NCBI RefSeq assembly: GCF_004349065.1
Contig: NZ_SMKZ01000007.1
Span: 1-64,000 of the forward strand
Reading direction: 5' to 3'
Length of the DNA: 64,000 nucleotides
DNA from: Jiangella asiatica
GTDB lineage: Bacteria > Actinomycetota > Actinomycetes > Jiangellales > Jiangellaceae
Part shown: piece after piece, positions 60,915-64,000 of the stretch
Position numbering within the stretch: the stretch's first letter is position 1
Layout: the number at the start of each line of letters is the position of its first letter
Program-made: the position numbers and the translations under genes
The notes under the pieces: generated by a model
Databases searched by the model: none
The model's input: only the letters and a program-made list of their open reading frames with translations
What the model was told of the DNA's origin: nothing

Positions 60915-61829
60915 ATGGAGCTGGGCCTGGTGGGCCTGGGCCGCATGGGTGGCAACATGCGCGAGCGCGTCCGTCGCGCCGGCCACAGCGTCGTCGGCTA
61001 CGACCGCAACCCCGACGTCAGCGACGCCGCCAGCCTGAAGGAGCTGGTGGAGCGCCTGGCCGCGCCGCGCGCGGTGTGGGTCATGGTGCCCGCCGGCGAC
61101 GCGACCCGTGGCACCGTCGAAGAGCTGGCCGACCTCCTCGACGAGGGCGATCTCGTCGTCGACGGCGGCAACTCCCGCTTCACCGACGACGTCCGCAACG
61201 CGGAGGTCCTCGCCGCGCAGGGTGTCGGGTACCTCGACTGCGGCGTCTCCGGCGGCATCTGGGGCCTCGACGTCGGTTACGGGCTCATGGTCGGCGGCGA
61301 CGCGGCGAACGTGCAGCGGATGCTCCCGATCTTCGACGCACTGCGCCCGGAAGGACCACGGGACGAGGGCTTCGTGCACGCCGGCGGCGTCGGTGCCGGG
61401 CACTACGCGAAGATGGTCCACAACGGCATCGAGTACGGGCTCATGCAGGCCTACGGCGAGGGCTACGAGCTGATGGCCCGGTCCGGCATCGTCGAGGACG
61501 TCCATGGCACCATGAAGGCCTGGTCACGGGGCACGGTCGTGCGCTCCTGGCTGCTCGACCTGCTGGTCCGGGCGCTGGAGAACGACCCCAAGCTCGCCGA
61601 GATCGAAGGCTTCGTCGAGGACTCCGGCGAGGGACGGTGGACGGTCGAGGAGGCCATCCGCAACTCCGTGCCCATGCCGGCCATCACCGCGGCGCTGTTC
61701 GCCCGGTTCGAGTCGCGGCAGGACGACTCTCCCGCCATGAAGGCGGTCGCCGCTCTGCGCAACCAGTTCGGTGGCCACGCGGTGAAATCGGCCGGGCCAA
61801 CGTCCGGTGCCGGCGACGTACGCACCTGA
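60915..61829 (+). CDS. gnd: 6-phosphogluconate dehydrogenase, short (decarboxylating) type
   Basis: This is a 304-residue NAD(P)-dependent enzyme of the pentose phosphate pathway. LGLVGLGRMGGNM at the start is the dinucleotide-binding motif. LVVDGGNSRFTDDVR, LDCGVSGGIWGLDVGYGLMVGG and HAGGVGAGHYAKMVHNGIEYG are the substrate-binding and catalytic motifs (Lys in HYAKMVHN). The short length matches the actinobacterial/YqeC type. A GTG seven codons upstream (60894) has a better ribosome site (GGGAGGAA) and may be the true start. The position between dnaN and recF is the same in Streptomyces. Confidence 0.93.
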   Translation: MELGLVGLGRMGGNMRERVRRAGHSVVGYDRNPDVSDAASLKELVERLAAPRAVWVMVPAGDATRGTVEELADLLDEGDLVVDGGNSRFTDDVRNAEVLAAQGVGYLDCGVSGGIWGLDVGYGLMVGGDAANVQRMLPIFDALRPEGPRDEGFVHAGGVGAGHYAKMVHNGIEYGLMQAYGEGYELMARSGIVEDVHGTMKAWSRGTVVRSWLLDLLVRALENDPKLAEIEGFVEDSGEGRWTVEEAIRNSVPMPAITAALFARFESRQDDSPAMKAVAALRNQFGGHAVKSAGPTSGAGDVRT

Positions 61830-61850
61830 CCGGCGCGAGGCATCGCGAGC

Positions 61851-63020
61851 ATGCACGTCGCGCACCTGTCACTGGTCGACTTCCGGTCCTATGCCGGGAT
61901 GGAGCTGCCGCTCGATCCCGGCGTGACAGCGTTCATCGGGCCCAACGGGCAGGGCAAGACCAATCTGGTCGAGGCGGTCAACTACCTGGCGACGCTGGGC
62001 AGCCACCGGGTCGCGCAGGACGCACCGCTGGTCCGTATCGGCGCCGAGCGCGCGGTGGTGCGCGGCAGCATCGTCGACTCCGCCTCGTCCGAGGGGCGCA
62101 GCACGCTGCTGGAGGTCGAGATCACCCCCGGGAAGGCCAACCGCGCCCGAATCAACCGATCGCCGGTGCCGCGGGCGCGCGAGATCCTCGGCGTGCTGAA
62201 CACCGTTCTGTTCGCGCCCGAGGACTTGGCGCTGGTCAAGGGCGATCCCGCGGAGCGTCGGCGCTTCCTCGACGAGCTCCTGGTCTCCCGGACGCCGCGA
62301 TTCGCCGGCGTCCGCTCCGACTACGAGCGCGTGCTCAAACAGCGCAACGCCCTGCTCAAGTCCGCCGGCGCGGCCGTGCGGGCGGCCCGTGGCGGATCCG
62401 GCGGACCCGACCTGCGCACGCTCGACGTGTGGGACACTCACCTCGCCCAGCACGGTGCGGAGCTGCTGGCCGCCCGGCTCGAGCTGGTCGAGGCGCTGCG
62501 GCCGCTGGTGGCCAAGGCGTACGACGCGGTCGCGGGTGGTGACGGCGGCGAAGGTGGACGCGAAACGCAGCTGGCGTACAAGTGCTCGCTGGGCCAGCAG
62601 GCCGAACTGGTGCCCGATCGCGAGCGGCTGGCGGCGGCCCTGCTCGGCGCCGTCGGCGAGCGGCGACGCGACGAGCTGGACCGCGGCATCTCACTGGTCG
62701 GCCCGCACCGCGACGACCTCGTGCTCAACCTGGGCCCGATGCCGGCGAAGGGCTACGCGAGCCACGGCGAGTCGTGGTCGTTCGCGCTCGCGCTGCGGCT
62801 CGCGTCTTACGAGCTGTTGCGTTCCACGGGAAGTGACCCTGTACTGGTGCTGGACGACGTCTTCGCCGAGCTCGACTCCGGTCGCCGTGACCGGCTGGCC
62901 GAGCTGACCGCAGGCGCAGAGCAAGTGCTGGTCACGGCAGCCGTACCAGGTGACGTGCCGGCCGGGCTCAGCGGCGTGCGCGTCGACGTCCTGGGCGGAG
63001 AGGTACGACGCGTCGGGTGA
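61851..63020 (+). CDS. recF: DNA replication and repair protein RecF
   Basis: This is a 389-residue SMC-like ABC ATPase that helps load RecA at gaps. The Walker A is [13 protein letters not shown] near residue 30, the ABC signature is near residue 305 ([14 protein letters not shown]) and the Walker B is [12 protein letters not shown] near residue 330. The start [16 protein letters not shown] is the usual RecF start. It lies 21 nt after gnd and 25 nt before dciA. Confidence 0.96.
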   Translation: MHVAHLSLVDFRSYAGMELPLDPGVTAFIGPNGQGKTNLVEAVNYLATLGSHRVAQDAPLVRIGAERAVVRGSIVDSASSEGRSTLLEVEITPGKANRARINRSPVPRAREILGVLNTVLFAPEDLALVKGDPAERRRFLDELLVSRTPRFAGVRSDYERVLKQRNALLKSAGAAVRAARGGSGGPDLRTLDVWDTHLAQHGAELLAARLELVEALRPLVAKAYDAVAGGDGGEGGRETQLAYKCSLGQQAELVPDRERLAAALLGAVGERRRDELDRGISLVGPHRDDLVLNLGPMPAKGYASHGESWSFALALRLASYELLRSTGSDPVLVLDDVFAELDSGRRDRLAELTAGAEQVLVTAAVPGDVPAGLSGVRVDVLGGEVRRVG

Positions 63021-63045
63021 CCGGCCGGGGAGGTGACCGCGACCG

Positions 63046-63669
63046 ATGACGACGAACGACGGCGGCCCGCCCGACGGGTTGCCTCCAGGCTCTGAGGGCG
63101 CGCCGGCCGCCGACGACACCGCCGGCGGCGACGGTTTCACGTGGAACCCCGACGGCGACGAGCTCGCGAAGGCGCTGGTGGCCAGGGCCAAGGCGGCAGG
63201 TCGTCCGGGTGGCGCGGCTCGCACGCAGCGGGCACCCCGCAAACCTGGCGGTCGCGACGGCTGGCGTTCGCGGCGGGCGCCGGGTTCGGGTTGGAGCGGT
63301 CCGGGCACCGACGACCGCGACCCGCAGTCGGTCAGCGCCGCCCTCGACCGCCTCGTCGGCGAGCACGGCTGGTCCGAGGACCTCGCGGTGCACGGCGCCG
63401 TCGCCCGCTGGGACGACGTCGTCGGGCCCGAGGTCGCCGCCCACGTCCAGCCGGAGCACTACGACGGCGGCGTGCTGACGGTGCGTGCGGACTCCACCGC
63501 ATGGGCCACACAGGTCCGCCTCTTCGCGGCCGAGCTGGTCCGCAAGCTCAACCATGAGATCGGCGACGGCACGGTCACCCGGGTCGAGGTCCTGGGTCCG
63601 CAGGGGCCGAGCTGGCGCAAAGGGCCGCGCAGCGTGCCCGGCCGCGGGCCACGCGACACCTACGGCTGA
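63046..63669 (+). CDS. dciA: DciA family (DUF721) helicase-loading protein
   Basis: This is a 207-residue protein with an N-terminal Gly/Ala/Arg-rich part of about 85 residues and then the DUF721 domain (SAALDRLVGEHGWSEDLAVHGAVARWDDVVGPEVAAHVQPEHYD). The tail contains TVRADSTAWATQVRLFAAELVRKLN. DciA recruits or loads the replicative helicase in bacteria without DnaC. The ATG at 63046 has GGGGAGGTGA upstream. It lies between recF and gyrB as in most actinobacteria. A parS-like sequence lies inside it. Confidence 0.92.
   Translation: MTTNDGGPPDGLPPGSEGAPAADDTAGGDGFTWNPDGDELAKALVARAKAAGRPGGAARTQRAPRKPGGRDGWRSRRAPGSGWSGPGTDDRDPQSVSAALDRLVGEHGWSEDLAVHGAVARWDDVVGPEVAAHVQPEHYDGGVLTVRADSTAWATQVRLFAAELVRKLNHEIGDGTVTRVEVLGPQGPSWRKGPRSVPGRGPRDTYG
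63133..63148. other. Degenerate parS-like site in dciA
   Basis: GGTTTCACGTGGAACC keeps the central TTTCACGTG of parS and differs at three of 16 positions. It may be a weak ParB site or a chance match. Confidence 0.35.
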
Positions 63670-63945
63670 TCGGTCCCCGGTGCGTTTACGAGAGGCGCCA
63701 CCACCCTCGATCCGCTCCGCGGCGCCAGATGGCCCTCAGCGTCCCCGAGCCTCCCGGTGCGGGTATGGGGACACACGACTGTCGATCCATGCGGCTGCGA
63801 GCGCCATTCCGGGCCGCAGAACGCGCATTCTGGGGTCGGCTCAGGGTAGACTGGACCAGTCCATCCAGGCCGCTCGGTCTCCTGGGGCGCTCAGCGGCCT
63901 GCAGGGTGCGGCGCGGCCTGACCCTTGGCAGGAGGTCCCCCGCTC
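63670..63945. other. Intergenic region upstream of gyrB
   Basis: This is a 276-nt gap with no gene. A -10-like TAGACT at 63847-63852 is followed by the palindrome TGGACCAGTCCA. No good -35 was found at 17 nt, so the promoter is not fixed. Confidence 0.4.
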
Positions 63946-64000
63946 GTGACGGACACTACGTCCTACGACGCCAGCGCCATCACCGTACTCGAAGGTCTCG
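63946..64000 (+). CDS. gyrB: DNA gyrase subunit B, N-terminal fragment
   Basis: The first 18 codons, from GTG 63946, read VTDTTSYDASAITVLEGL. This is the start of actinobacterial GyrB, where YDASxITVLEGLEAVRKRP follows. GGAGG lies 10 nt upstream. The rest is outside the window. GyrB carries the ATPase of DNA gyrase. Confidence 0.95.
   Translation, partial: MTDTTSYDASAITVLEGL

Noticed and set aside
1-64000. CRISPR arrays, rRNA, insertion sequences
   Set aside because: No regularly spaced repeats, rRNA-like sequence or transposase frames were seen.

Overview
The window is about 64 kb of high-GC actinobacterial chromosome centred on the replication origin. Coding regions are dense and GC-rich at third codon positions. 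GTG starts and ATGA/GTGA gene overlaps are common, and both flanks carry the classic actinobacterial origin neighbourhood. Genus cannot be fixed from the sequence alone. The order cca / NUDIX / DUF6049 / murJ / sigM / anti-sigma / trxB / trxA on one side, and cwlM / parB / parA / rsmG / jag / yidC / yidD / rnpA / rpmH / dnaA / dnaN / gnd / recF / dciA / gyrB on the other, matches what is known of Mycobacterium and Streptomyces relatives.

Layout. 1-1.6 kb: the end of a DUF222/HNH-like gene, an epimerase and a small membrane ORF coupled to cca. 1.6-12.4 kb: cca against the tightly coupled NUDIX-DUF6049-murJ-sigM-anti-sigma run, then trxBA behind an exact SigR-type promoter. 12.5-48.2 kb: an accessory block of about 36 kb sitting between trxA and cwlM, which are neighbours in mycobacteria. 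48.2-51.8 kb: cwlM, an aminotransferase and a Ddl-like ligase. 51.9-57.3 kb: the parB-to-rpmH genes on the minus strand with parS sites. 57.3-64 kb: DnaA boxes, dnaA, oriC, dnaN, gnd, recF, dciA and the start of gyrB.

The accessory block has three machines. First, an FtsK/SpoIIIE-like ATPase with three coiled-coil or membrane partners (13.6-18.4 kb). Second, a complete Gram-positive-type (Tcp/ICEBs1-like) type IV secretion channel on the minus strand (19.8-34.6 kb): VirB8/TcpC-like, VirB2-like, VirB3/TcpE-like, VirB4, VirB6-like, a VirB1-like transglycosylase/CHAP hydrolase and a coupling-protein-like FtsK homologue. I see no relaxase, integrase, replication gene or att site with it. Third, a Tad/Flp pilus operon with its own regulators (36.0-46.4 kb), ending in a membrane LysM-SARP/BTAD protein, plus a secreted protein and a lipoprotein.

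The three machines appear to share one promoter class. Six sites of the form GTCACA, exactly 16 nt, then a CACCT-like box lie upstream of the FtsK gene, a coiled-coil partner, the coupling protein, the cell-wall hydrolase, the first T4SS gene and the Flp pilin. A divergent sigma-70-like protein lies between the T4SS and Tad operons and is the natural candidate to read it. I regard this co-regulated, relaxase-less T4SS + Tad pilus + FtsK locus beside oriC as the most likely undescribed system here.
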